In this document: piece by piece, positions 19,201 through 27,433 of the stretch
Position numbering within the stretch: the stretch's first letter is position 1
Layout of the letters: every line of letters starts with the position of its first letter
DNA from: Planotetraspora phitsanulokensis
GTDB taxonomy: Bacteria; Actinomycetota; Actinomycetes; Streptosporangiales; Streptosporangiaceae
DNA length: 64,000 bases
Direction: 5' to 3'
Assembly: GCF_016863295.1 (NCBI RefSeq)
Contig: NZ_BOOP01000034.1
Coordinates: forward strand, 94,984-158,983
The notes under the pieces: model-generated
Told to the model about the DNA's origin: nothing
The model's input: the letters and a program-made list of their open reading frames with translations, nothing else
The model's database searches: none
Program-made: the position numbers and the translations under genes

Positions 19201-22200
19201 TGGGAGGAGGGCCTTCTCGCCGGCGACGGCAAGCAGGGCATCATCGTCTTCGGCAACCCCCGCGACGAGACGGTCGTGTTCGACGACCGCGACTTCTTCA
19301 TGGCGCGTACGGAGGCCCGGCCGCACCGGACCTTCAACACGGTCAGCCAGGACGACATCAAGAGGATCCGCGATCTGCTGATCGCCGGAAAGTACCAGGA
19401 GGCCAACCAGCTCGCGGCCGACGTGCAGGGCTACCAGGGCGGCGGCGAGGGCAGCAAGCACCCCGGCTTCAAGATGACCCTCCAGATGCCCGCCACCGGC
19501 GAGGTCACCAACTACGTCCGCTCGACCGACTACTCGGCAGGCGTCGTCTCGGTGAACTGGACCGACGACAAGGGCGACTGGCGGCGCGACGCGTTCGTGT
19601 CGCAGACCGACGGCGTGGCCGTGCAGTACCTCCCGGCCCCCGCCGGGCAGAAGCTCGACGTCAAGCTCGGCCTGTCGATCGACCCCGGGATGAACCTGCT
19701 CAACAAGGGCCTCACGGCGGTCAACGCCTCGACCACCGACTTCCTCAACCTGCGGGTGAAGTACCCCAGCGGCAGCTACGACGCCGGTTACGAGGGTGTC
19801 ACCCGGATCGTGACCGACGGCACGAAGACGATGGCCGGCACCGACGTGCAGGTGACGAACGCGTCGTACATCATGCTGCTGTCGCTGACCCAGCGCTACG
19901 ACGGCACGTACGAGGGCGGCGTGCCCGCCGAGCAGGAATGGAACAAGAAGCCGCTGCAGGCCAAGCTCACTGCGCTGCCGAGTGACTACACGACGCTGCG
20001 CGACCGCCACGTGGCCAAGCACAGCCAGATGTTCGACCGCGTCAAGGTCGACTTCGGTGCGTCCGAGTCGGACCGCTCGAAGTCCAACGAGGAACTGCTC
20101 GCCGAGCAGAAGACCGCGACGACGCCCAACCTGGCGCTGTTCGAGCGGATGTTCAACTCGGGCCGCTACCACCTGATCGGGTCGAGCAGTCCGACCGCCC
20201 CGCCCGACCTGCTCGGCAACTGGACCGGCGACAGCAACGTCGGCTGGGACGGCTACTACCACCTCGACGCCAACCTCAACCTGCAGATCTCCGGCGGCAA
20301 CATCGGCAACCTGCCGGAGGTGATGGCGGGCTACTGGTGGATCAACAAGAGCTGGCAGAAGGACTTCCGCGTCAACGCCCAGAAGCTGCTGGGCACCCGC
20401 GGCATGCTGACGGGCGGCAACACGCCCAACGGCGAGGGCCTGATCTCCAACATCAACTTCGACTATCCGTACCAGTACGTCACGGGCGGCGAGTCGTGGC
20501 TGCTCTACCCGTTCTGGGAGTACTACCAGATCACCGGCGACCGGAAGTTCCTGGAGGAGCAGTACTACCCGCTGATCCGTGACATGGGCGACTTCTACGA
20601 GGACTTCCTCGTCCAGAAGGACGCGAACGGCAAGTACATCTTCGCTGGGTCCATCTCCCCGGAGAACCGCCCGGCGGGCGGCGTGCCGCTCGCGGTGAAC
20701 TCGGTGTACGACATCTCCGGCGCCCGCTTCGCCCTGTCCACCTTGATCCAGACCAGCAAGACGCTGGGGAAGGACGCCGACAAGATCGCCGTCTGGCAGG
20801 AGAAACTCGACAACCTGCCGCCGTACATCGTCAACGACGACGGCGCCCTGGCCGAGTGGGCCTGGCCCGACCTGGCGAACAAGAACGCCTACCAGCACCG
20901 CCACTCCAGCGGCCTGATGCCCGTCTGGCCCTACCGTGAGGTGACGCCGGAGAAGAACAAGGCGCTGTACGACGCCGCGAAGGTCTTCCTCAAGAAGAAG
21001 GACGCCGGCAACTACGAGAACGCCGGCCACGGTCTCCTGCACGGGGCGCTGATCGCCGCCGACCTCAACGACGCCGACAGCGTCAACGCCAAGCTGATGC
21101 GCTTCGCGAAGGACGACTACTACTACAGCAGCCTCGCGACGTCGCACTACAACAACAAGGGCGTGTTCGCGACCGACGTCGTGAACTCCGTCCCGACGAT
21201 CATGATGGAGATGCTGGCCACGACCGACACCGGCACGCTGGAACTGCTGCCCGCGCTGCCCAAGGGCCTGAAGCACGGCTCGATCTCCGGCATGAAGGGC
21301 AAGAGCCGGTTCACCATCGACGACCTCGACTGGGACATGGACACCCACAAGGTGAAGGTGACGCTCACCTCCGACATCGACCAGAACCTCACCCTGATCC
21401 AGCGGTCCGGCATCGAGCAGGTCACCGGCGCGCCGGTGCAGAACTCCCCGCTGGGCGGCATCGCCCGGGTCGTCCCCCTGAAGGCCGGCCAGCCGGTGAC
21501 GCTGGAGCTGACCCTGCGAGACACGTCGCGGGTGAACCTGGCCCTGAACAAGCCGGCCACGGCGTCGTCGCAGTCGAACACCGACCAGGGTCCGGCCAAG
21601 GCGTTCGACGGCGATCCGGCCTCCCGCTGGGCCGCGAGCCAGGACCCCGCCAGTTGGATCCAGGTCGACCTGGGCGGCATCTACTCCCTGTCGGAGGTGG
21701 ACCTGGCCTGGGAGGCGTCCTACGCCAAGAGGTACAGGCTCCAGGTGTCGATGGACGGCCAGAGCTGGAAGGACGTGTTCGCGAAGAACGACTCCACCGG
21801 AGGAACGGAGAGGATCCCGGTCAGCGCGCTGGGCAGGTTCGTTCGGATGCAGGGCGTGGAGAGATCCGGCCAGTGGGGCTACTCGCTCTACGAGATGGAG
21901 GTGTACGGCGCCGAGGCGCCCAACATCGCCCTCGGCAAGACGGCCACCGCGTCGTCGGCGTCCAACGCCTCCCAAGGGGCGGCGGCCGCCTTCGACGGTG
22001 ACCGCACGACGCGCTGGAGCGCGAGCCAGGCGCCGGACAACTGGCTGCAGGTCGACCTCGGGGACACGTACACGGTCAACCGCGTGGCCATCGACTGGGA
22101 GGATTCGTACGCCAAGGGCTACAAGCTCCAGACCTCGCCCGACGGCCGTACGTGGACGGACCGTTTCACCGAGACGAACGGCAACGGCGGAACCGACCTG

Positions 22201-22836
22201 ATCGACCTGAACGCCGACGCCCGCTTCGTCAGGATGCAGGGCACGCAGTTGTCGGGCCAGTGGGGCTACTCGATCTACGAGATGAAGGTGTACGGCTCCC
22301 TGCCCGACACCGCGACGACCATCGCCGTCTCCGGCGTCACGCAGGGGGAGTCCTACGACGACAGCGAGAACCTGACGATCGGCTGGGAGGTCGCGGGTTC
22401 GGGCGTCACGTCCGTGACCGGAACCCTGGACGGCGAGCCGTTCACCTCCGGCTCGGTCGCCGAGTTGTACCGGCTGCCGCTCGGGGAGCACACGCTGACG
22501 GTCACCGTCGAGAACCGGTCCGGTGGGCGGGTCGACCAGTCGGTGACATTCTCGACCGTGACCTCGACCGACGCGATCTCCGTTCTGATCGAGCGGTTCA
22601 GGACCGCTGGTGAATTGAGCGCCTCGGGGGCGGCCAAGCTCGACGACAGGATCTCGAAGGTCATGGTGTCGGAGGACAAGGGGCGCGAACGCGACAAGAA
22701 GAAGATCGTGAAGAAGCTCGAACGCTTCGTCGACACGGTCAACGATCCCAAGATCGTGCTGAACCCACTGGTGAAGACGACGTTCCTTCGTGACGCCAAC
22801 CACCTGATCACGGCCAACGACGGCGAACCCGTCTGA
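16219..22836 (+). CDS. Giant secreted modular glycosidase: beta-helix + 2 F5/8C + FN3 + GH95 fucosidase + 2 F5/8C + Ig + FIMAH-like
   Basis: 2205 residues. A signal peptide (about 1-29) is followed by a right-handed beta-helix domain (31-590: IHVAKTGNDANAGTSAAPYL, GHIVRNN-type coils) that resembles GH141 or pectate-lyase-like enzymes. Two F5/8 type C (CBM32-like) domains (about 600-730 and 734-880) and FN3 (889-975) come next. A GH95-type (alpha/alpha)6 domain spans about 980-1768, with YYHLDANLNLQISGGN, SISPENRP (Glu near 1482) and GTLELLPALPKGLKHGSI. Two more F5/8C domains (1772-1895, 1901-2028), an Ig-like module and a FIMAH-like helical tail (about 2118-2205) close it. GH95 enzymes release alpha-L-fucose or alpha-L-galactose. 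There is no sortase or membrane anchor, so it is probably released or bound through its C-terminus. It is the last gene of the ABC/beta-mannosidase operon. Confidence 0.9.
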   Translation: MKLRRTLSALAGAAMVVVTLAVPSQAAAARQIHVAKTGNDANAGTSAAPYLTIDKAAQEAQPGDTVVVHAGLYREWVRPARGGTGEDARITYTSAGDGEVVIKGSEEIDTWTRYSGDVWKVTLPDSYFGDFNPYSTGQPQGGEGGTFPGYTAGDVYLNEQAYYEKPSLSAVQSAADTWFAEVGGVDTTIYANFDGNDPNAKLAEINVRRQVFAPEAWGLGYITVHGFTVKDAAGTYSDFPSSPSRRQAGAISVNGGLKWIIEQNTVVNARTIAIDIGLGCDEWAGNRPGQTRTDFHDTAKYGSHIVRNNYIAKAGQSGIAGVFSWNSDILYNRIEDTNYRGEFSGAETAPIKVHYMNEGLIKGNFLKNSKGGNSAGIWTDWGNQNLRVTGNIVMNAPWGYYAEAVHGPILVDNNVFIGNSDIRMLDATGVVYADNLFVDNGRIAVDGGGRDAYYFQPGTMNESTALTSPQKFFWYNNLVNGSTLPADATDKTHVKEGNATGVLSNVKVNASATEVKLDFDLDASGIGGLTPVTKARVGVIPRAGESIAADVTTDFFGKPFSGMPGPFAEAKTGANSFTLWPPAGQTVPTPPAPPADVPVNLSLNPDAKVVASYEDGNLVATNAIDGNGSSRWSSDHSNDPNAWIYVDLGREYDVSKAVLQWEAAYGKSYKIQISGDAQHWEDVYSTTTGAGGVETITIRRDTRYVRMQGVQPQTQYGYSLYEFEIYGTPVQPDVPVNIALNLAPSAYTASSQSNDGSGPVNSQPQNDRSAFRAFDGNTATRWGSDGGDTQWIQVDTGKTHVIDKVVLKWEAAYASQYKIQTSADGTQWTDVHTHDDAAPTGDHVDEITLNPPVSGRYVRVQGVKAATQWGLSLWEFEVYGTAEPADTVPQWPTTAQLQLSAVTGTSANVAWPAATDNQGVTGYKVYLGQTLKGTLGADARDFALTGLAAGRTYTVKITALDAGGESQGLTKTFTTSGNSATRALSTTYPRTYADWEEGLLAGDGKQGIIVFGNPRDETVVFDDRDFFMARTEARPHRTFNTVSQDDIKRIRDLLIAGKYQEANQLAADVQGYQGGGEGSKHPGFKMTLQMPATGEVTNYVRSTDYSAGVVSVNWTDDKGDWRRDAFVSQTDGVAVQYLPAPAGQKLDVKLGLSIDPGMNLLNKGLTAVNASTTDFLNLRVKYPSGSYDAGYEGVTRIVTDGTKTMAGTDVQVTNASYIMLLSLTQRYDGTYEGGVPAEQEWNKKPLQAKLTALPSDYTTLRDRHVAKHSQMFDRVKVDFGASESDRSKSNEELLAEQKTATTPNLALFERMFNSGRYHLIGSSSPTAPPDLLGNWTGDSNVGWDGYYHLDANLNLQISGGNIGNLPEVMAGYWWINKSWQKDFRVNAQKLLGTRGMLTGGNTPNGEGLISNINFDYPYQYVTGGESWLLYPFWEYYQITGDRKFLEEQYYPLIRDMGDFYEDFLVQKDANGKYIFAGSISPENRPAGGVPLAVNSVYDISGARFALSTLIQTSKTLGKDADKIAVWQEKLDNLPPYIVNDDGALAEWAWPDLANKNAYQHRHSSGLMPVWPYREVTPEKNKALYDAAKVFLKKKDAGNYENAGHGLLHGALIAADLNDADSVNAKLMRFAKDDYYYSSLATSHYNNKGVFATDVVNSVPTIMMEMLATTDTGTLELLPALPKGLKHGSISGMKGKSRFTIDDLDWDMDTHKVKVTLTSDIDQNLTLIQRSGIEQVTGAPVQNSPLGGIARVVPLKAGQPVTLELTLRDTSRVNLALNKPATASSQSNTDQGPAKAFDGDPASRWAASQDPASWIQVDLGGIYSLSEVDLAWEASYAKRYRLQVSMDGQSWKDVFAKNDSTGGTERIPVSALGRFVRMQGVERSGQWGYSLYEMEVYGAEAPNIALGKTATASSASNASQGAAAAFDGDRTTRWSASQAPDNWLQVDLGDTYTVNRVAIDWEDSYAKGYKLQTSPDGRTWTDRFTETNGNGGTDLIDLNADARFVRMQGTQLSGQWGYSIYEMKVYGSLPDTATTIAVSGVTQGESYDDSENLTIGWEVAGSGVTSVTGTLDGEPFTSGSVAELYRLPLGEHTLTVTVENRSGGRVDQSVTFSTVTSTDAISVLIERFRTAGELSASGAAKLDDRISKVMVSEDKGRERDKKKIVKKLERFVDTVNDPKIVLNPLVKTTFLRDANHLITANDGEPV

Positions 22837-22840
22837 CCCC

Positions 22841-22881
22841 CGTCCGGTACGGCGCCGCACGCCTCGGCGCCGTACCGGACG
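22841..22881. terminator. Operon terminator after the giant glycosidase
   Basis: A perfect 16-bp stem (22841-22856 with 22866-22881) and a nine-base loop, starting four bases after the stop codon. It closes the sugar operon that begins at 10578. Confidence 0.85.
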
Positions 22882-23088
22882 CTTCGGCCGCCCATACCAC
22901 GCCACCCCCAGCAGCAGTCGGCCAAGGTGGCCATGAAGTAGAGGCATATCGAGTACTTGGTCTTCGGGGTGAGCCCGGCGCCATCCACGCACCGCGGCGC
23001 CGGGCTCTTATCGTGGCGGGAGGGCAGCGCCCCGCGTCTCGGCTGCGGGGAGCCGGCCGGCACGTGCCGCCGCGGTGCGGGGGCTGGT

Positions 23089-24123
23089 CTATTCCGGGGT
23101 GGCGGATGAGTCGACCTCAGAGTCCACGGGTCGGCGGGTCTGCATCGGCGCATCCTCGTCGACATCCCTTACCGGCACGGGAAGAGCCGCGGTGATCAGC
23201 CACGACCTCAGGGGGTCGGACCTCTCCGGGTCGAACAGGGCAGGCACAGGGCGTCCCAGGGCAGCCAACTCTTCGACGAGGTCACTCCGGCGCGCGACCC
23301 AGCCGTGTCGCGACAGCCACGCCTCAGGCTCGACCCCCGGACCGCCCCGGTCGGAACTGGTCAACAGTTCGGCGACCGCGCGGTCGCCCGAGTCGGAGAT
23401 CGGCACGTCGTCCATTCGGGACCGCCGGTTCAGATACTCAGCGGCGAAGACGCTGCCCGGTGCCGATATCGAGGTGATCGCCGCCATCAGGGCGTCGGCC
23501 TGCGGTGCGGTCAGGTACATCAGCAGACCTTCCACCAGCCAGACGGTGGGACGGCCGGAGTCGAAGCCTGCCTGCCGGAGCGCCCCGACCCAGTCCTCCC
23601 GCAGGTCGATCGCGACGAGCACCCTTTCGGCCGCGCTCGCCGGCTCATGCCCGGCCAGGACACCGGCCTTGAAATCCAGTACCGCCGGAGTATCGACCTC
23701 GTACACGGTGGTGCCCGTCGCCAGTGGCAGGCGGAACGCACGGGTGTCCAGGCCCGCGCCGAGCATGACGACCTGTCGCCGGCCGTTCCCGAGGGCCCGC
23801 TCAAGGTATCGGTCATAGAACGGAGTCCGGCCCGCAAGATAGGCGCAGAGGCTCGTCCACAGCGCCGACGACCCGTCGTCGCGGGCAGGGCCGAGCCGGG
23901 GGAGAGCATTGCCGGTCCCTGCGGCCGTACCCACGGCGGAGACGACGAACGACTCCGCCAACGGATCGACGAACAGCGCGTCGCGGCGGCGCGACTCCTG
24001 CGCGCGGGCGTACGCCGTGATGAGGGCGGTGATACCCACCCCCGTCGGCAACGCGGTCGCGCGAACGCCTTCTCGTGCCTGCCGGCTTCCGGCCGGAGAT
24101 GCCGCCGCGGTGAGGTCGTTCAT
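23089..24123 (-). CDS. SAM-dependent methyltransferase, TIGR00027/LCMT-like family
   Basis: 344 residues from ATG 24123; an ATG five codons earlier has a poorer leader. The family signature is clear: TALITAYARAQESRRRDALF near the N-terminus, then RQVVMLGAGLDTRAFRL (SAM-binding loop), VYEVDTPAVLDFK and WLVEGLLMYLTAPQADALM. This large actinobacterial family resembles leucine carboxyl methyltransferases; most members have no known substrate. It is encoded on its own, divergent from the catalase-like gene with a 319-base spacer. The C-terminus carries a short acidic/polar tail that is likely disordered. Confidence 0.88.
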   Translation of the reverse strand: MNDLTAAASPAGSRQAREGVRATALPTGVGITALITAYARAQESRRRDALFVDPLAESFVVSAVGTAAGTGNALPRLGPARDDGSSALWTSLCAYLAGRTPFYDRYLERALGNGRRQVVMLGAGLDTRAFRLPLATGTTVYEVDTPAVLDFKAGVLAGHEPASAAERVLVAIDLREDWVGALRQAGFDSGRPTVWLVEGLLMYLTAPQADALMAAITSISAPGSVFAAEYLNRRSRMDDVPISDSGDRAVAELLTSSDRGGPGVEPEAWLSRHGWVARRSDLVEELAALGRPVPALFDPERSDPLRSWLITAALPVPVRDVDEDAPMQTRRPVDSEVDSSATPE

Positions 24124-24442
24124 GGTTCTCGCATCCATTCGGGTCGGAGAGTCGAAGGCAGCCGCAGGGCGAGCCGCCGGGTCACTGGTTCGGGGCTGGT
24201 CGCCGGGCCAACGCTGTCCCACGAGGGTCGACGAGGCGTAGACATCCCGTCGACGCTCGATTCCGTTGTGGCCGTCGGAGCCGATTCCGCGTGGCGGCCA
24301 CAACAGACGTCGAGGTGCGGGAGTCGCCGGTGCCGATGGGCTGGCGTCCGTGTCCACGGAACGTCTACGGGACGTCGACCCGGCGTGGCTACCGTTCGAC
24401 TCCGCCGGCCAACAGACCAGACATCACGCTTGGAGAAATGAC
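24124..24442. other. Divergent spacer between methyltransferase and catalase-like gene
   Basis: 319 bases that should contain both promoters. Short open frames run through it but lack ribosome-binding sites and family features. I see no convincing palindromic operator or terminator. Confidence 0.5.
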
Positions 24443-25378
24443 ATGTCGAGTGACACCGCTGTGCCGCCGACCGCCGTGCAGGTGGTCGACAGCATGGAAC
24501 GCATGAGCGGTGGGACCTATCCCGGCCACCGCCGTTCCGGTGCACGGGGGGTGTGCTTCACGGGCACGTTCACGCCGACCGGAGACGCGGAGGGACTGAC
24601 GACGGCTGCCCACCTGCAACGCCGAACGGTGCCCGTCACGGTGCGGTTCTCGAACTCGGAGGGCGATCCGCAGGCGCGTGACGGCGTGCCGGTGGCTCGT
24701 GGAATGGCGACCCGGTTCGCGCTGCCGGACGACGGCCACACCGACCTCATCGCGTTGAGCGTGCCGGTGTTCGTCGCCTCGACTCCGGAGGAGTTCTTCA
24801 CGCTGACGAAGGCGCTGCGGCCGGACGCGGCCACCGGGCACCCCGACCCGGCCCGGGTGCAGGCTTTCGTCGCCGCTCACCCGCACCTCGCCGGGCCGAT
24901 CATGCAGCAGCCCCCGGTGCCGGTCAGCTACGGCACCGCCGCCTACTGGGCGATCCACGCGTTCATCTGGGTCGACGCGGCCGGCAACCGGCAGCCGGTG
25001 CGGTACCGCTGGGAGCCCGAGGCCGGGCGGGTGGATCTCACTGCCGAAGAGGCGGCCACCCAGGCGGACCACTACCTGACTGCGGAGATCCACGAGCGCG
25101 TGAAGGGCGGCCCGGTGGCGTTCACGCTCCAGGTCCAGTTGGGCGAGGAGGACGATCCGACGCACGATCCCACCGTCGCCTGGCCGGATGGGCGCAAGGA
25201 GATCACCGCCGGGCGCCTGGAGCTGACCGGGCCGGTGCACGACCAGGAGCAGTGGGCCGAGCAGGGGTTCAACCCGACCGGGGTCACTGCCGGCATCGAG
25301 CTCTCCGACGACCCGGTGCTCGCCTTCCGCGCCGGCGCCTACCCCGAGTCCTTCCGGCGGCGTAACGAAAACCGTTGA
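24443..25378 (+). CDS. Catalase-family heme peroxidase (small SrpA-like subgroup)
   Basis: 311 residues from ATG 24443, which has a TGGAGA site eight bases upstream. The mini-catalase core is recognisable: VCFTGTFTPTGDAEGL, PVTVRFSNSEGDPQ, GMATRFALPDDG and the proximal heme ligand region LAFRAGAYPESFRRR with its Tyr. The length fits catalase-related peroxidases, which use H2O2 or organic peroxides without tetramer-forming domains. The residue expected to be the distal His (usually in H-A-K/R-G) appears as Gly in SGARGV, so peroxidase activity is not assured. No signal peptide. It converges on the SARP gene with a 37-base gap. Confidence 0.82.
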   Translation: MSSDTAVPPTAVQVVDSMERMSGGTYPGHRRSGARGVCFTGTFTPTGDAEGLTTAAHLQRRTVPVTVRFSNSEGDPQARDGVPVARGMATRFALPDDGHTDLIALSVPVFVASTPEEFFTLTKALRPDAATGHPDPARVQAFVAAHPHLAGPIMQQPPVPVSYGTAAYWAIHAFIWVDAAGNRQPVRYRWEPEAGRVDLTAEEAATQADHYLTAEIHERVKGGPVAFTLQVQLGEEDDPTHDPTVAWPDGRKEITAGRLELTGPVHDQEQWAEQGFNPTGVTAGIELSDDPVLAFRAGAYPESFRRRNENR

Positions 25379-25415
25379 CGTCAGCGCGCCCTCGGAGTGC
25401 GGGGGCCGCGTGAGC

Positions 25416-27359
25416 TCAGACGACGTGTCCACGCACGAGGCCGGCGACGGTCCCCGCCGCGACGGCCTCATGCTCCGCCGGCTGGAGCGTGTCCAGGCCC
25501 GCCTCGGTGATCGTGTGGCCTAGCTGGAGCACCGCTTTGCGGCGGGCGAACCAGCGGATCAGGGAGTGATACCTGTAGCGCCGGTAGGCCACCGACTCCA
25601 CGAGATGGACGTCCACGAGCTCTTCCATGAGGCGCTCGGCTTCCGGCAGCGGGAGCACGGCGAGCCCGGCCACCTCAGCTGCCGTGACGTCGGCGCCGTC
25701 GGCCAGGGAGGCGAGACAGAACGCCAGCGCCGTCTGCGGGTCGAGATCGTTGTAGCGGCGTTCGAGAGGGGCCTCGACCAGGTCGCAGTCGGCGTGCAGC
25801 GCCACCGGTTGGCGGATCTCCACTCGCAGCCGGTCTTCGATCTCGGCGACGCTCCACGTCGGGCGCGCCGACAGCCGCTCCGCCGCGACCCGCACCGCGA
25901 GCGGCACGTGTGAGCACGACGTGGCTAACCGGCGGGCGGCGTCCGGCTCGGCGGCGATGCGCTGAGCACCGGCGACGCAGCGCAGCAGTTCGAGCGACTC
26001 GTCGGCGTCGAAGACCGGCACGGTGCGCCATACGACGCCGGCGAGTCCGGGCAGCCGCCGGTCGGCGGTGACCACGGTCGCGCATCGAGACCCGGCCGGG
26101 AGGAGGTGCCGCACCTGGGCGGCGCCGTGCGCATGATCGAGCACGACGAGGACGTGCCGGCCGTCCGTGATGCTGCGCCACAGCGCGGTCCGCTCGTGCA
26201 GATCATCGGGGATGGCTGCGGGCTCGACCGCGAACGCCCGCAGAAACCTGCCCAGGACGGCGACCGGGTCGACCGGTGTGCCGTGGTCGCCGCGCAGGTC
26301 CACGTACAGCTGCCCGTCGGGGAAGCGGTCGCGCAACCGGTGCGCCACGTGGATGGCGAGTGCGCTGGTACCGACGCCTGGAAGCCCGGTCAGGCCGATG
26401 GCCCGAGCCGATCCGGCGTCACGCCCGGAGCCGAGCGCATCCGTCAGCTCCATGAGAAGGGCCGCCCGGCCGGTGAAGTCGGTGATGTCCGCAGGCATCT
26501 GGGCCGGCGCCACCCGCGGTGCGGCCACGGTCGTGGATGCGGTCGTGGATGCGGTCGTGACCGGTGGTGTCGCCGCCGGCGCCGACGGCGTCAGGGCGGG
26601 CGGCGTCAGTGCAGGGTCGGCGACGAGCACCTGCTGGTACAGCTCCTGCAACGCCCCGCCAGGGTCGAGGCCCAGCTCGTCGGCGAGCAGCGTGCGGATC
26701 TCGTGATACTGCGCGACCGCCGCCGCAGGCCGGCCGGCCTGGTAAAGCGCGACCATGAGCAGCCGCCGCAACCCCTCGTCGAACGGCTGCTCCTCGACGA
26801 GCGCGGTCAGCTCCGCCATGGCCGCCGTATGCCGCCCGATCTCGATGTCGAGTGTGAGCCGCTCCACGGCGGCGAGGTGCCGTACACGTTCCAGATGGGC
26901 GCGTTGTGCGTCGGCGTAGGGCCCCGGTACGCCGTTGAGCGGCTCACCGTGCCACAGGCCGGCGGCTGCGTGGAGCCGCTCGGCGGCGGTGGCCGCGTCG
27001 CCCTGCTGCCTCGCCGCACCGGCCTGCGCGACGAGGTCTGCGAAGGAAGCGATGTCGAGCGCGCCCGGTTCGACCCGTAGCCGGTAGAGGCCCGCCGCGG
27101 AGCCGAGCAGCGGCTCGCCGCCGGAGCCGAGCACCTGCCGCAGCCGTGACACGTACGTGCGGACCGTCGCCCGCGCCGACGGCGGCGGCTCCGCGCCCCA
27201 CACCGCGTCGATGAGCTGGTCGGCCGTTGCCGCGCCGCCTTCACACAGCAACAGTGTCACCAGCACCGCACGCTGCTGCGGCGAGCCCAGCGGCAACTCG
27301 TCCTCACCGCGCCAGGCCCGGACCGGGCCGAGGACCGCGAAGCGGAGCCCCGGCATCAT
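25416..27359 (-). CDS. SARP/AfsR-type transcriptional regulator (BTAD + NTPase)
   Basis: About 647 residues from the ATG at 27359, which has GGGGAGGG six bases upstream; the frame stays open to 27401. An OmpR-like winged helix (about 1-90: LRFAVLGPVRAWRGEDELPL, ATVRTYVSRLRQVLG) is followed by a bacterial transcriptional activator domain (about 95-245). A Pro/Thr-rich linker leads to a P-loop NTPase with Walker A GLPGVGTS and Walker B VLVVLDHA. AfsR-type regulators activate secondary-metabolite promoters through direct repeats. Nearby tailoring-type enzymes at 28.7-30.8 kb are possible targets; that link is inferred from position only. Confidence 0.9.
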   Translation of the reverse strand: MMPGLRFAVLGPVRAWRGEDELPLGSPQQRAVLVTLLLCEGGAATADQLIDAVWGAEPPPSARATVRTYVSRLRQVLGSGGEPLLGSAAGLYRLRVEPGALDIASFADLVAQAGAARQQGDAATAAERLHAAAGLWHGEPLNGVPGPYADAQRAHLERVRHLAAVERLTLDIEIGRHTAAMAELTALVEEQPFDEGLRRLLMVALYQAGRPAAAVAQYHEIRTLLADELGLDPGGALQELYQQVLVADPALTPPALTPSAPAATPPVTTASTTASTTVAAPRVAPAQMPADITDFTGRAALLMELTDALGSGRDAGSARAIGLTGLPGVGTSALAIHVAHRLRDRFPDGQLYVDLRGDHGTPVDPVAVLGRFLRAFAVEPAAIPDDLHERTALWRSITDGRHVLVVLDHAHGAAQVRHLLPAGSRCATVVTADRRLPGLAGVVWRTVPVFDADESLELLRCVAGAQRIAAEPDAARRLATSCSHVPLAVRVAAERLSARPTWSVAEIEDRLRVEIRQPVALHADCDLVEAPLERRYNDLDPQTALAFCLASLADGADVTAAEVAGLAVLPLPEAERLMEELVDVHLVESVAYRRYRYHSLIRWFARRKAVLQLGHTITEAGLDTLQPAEHEAVAAGTVAGLVRGHVV

Positions 27360-27433
27360 CGCCATCCCTCCCCATCGGTGAAGTACGCACGTGACCCGCA
27401 CCCTGATCAGGGGACGAGGCGTTTCCGCGGGAT

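Noticed and set aside
17725..22992. Very long minus-strand open frame (1755 codons) opposite the giant glycosidase gene
   Set aside because: It is a GC-rich antisense shadow: Arg/Val/Gly/Asp-biased sequence without domains, fully opposite a gene with clear motifs. The same holds for 13339-15621 (minus), 43277-45679 (plus) and 6868-8553 (plus).
23083..23098. DasR-like box GCTGGTCTATTCCGGG
   Set aside because: The central A of the core is changed to T, and it lies at the 3' end of a methyltransferase gene rather than in a promoter.
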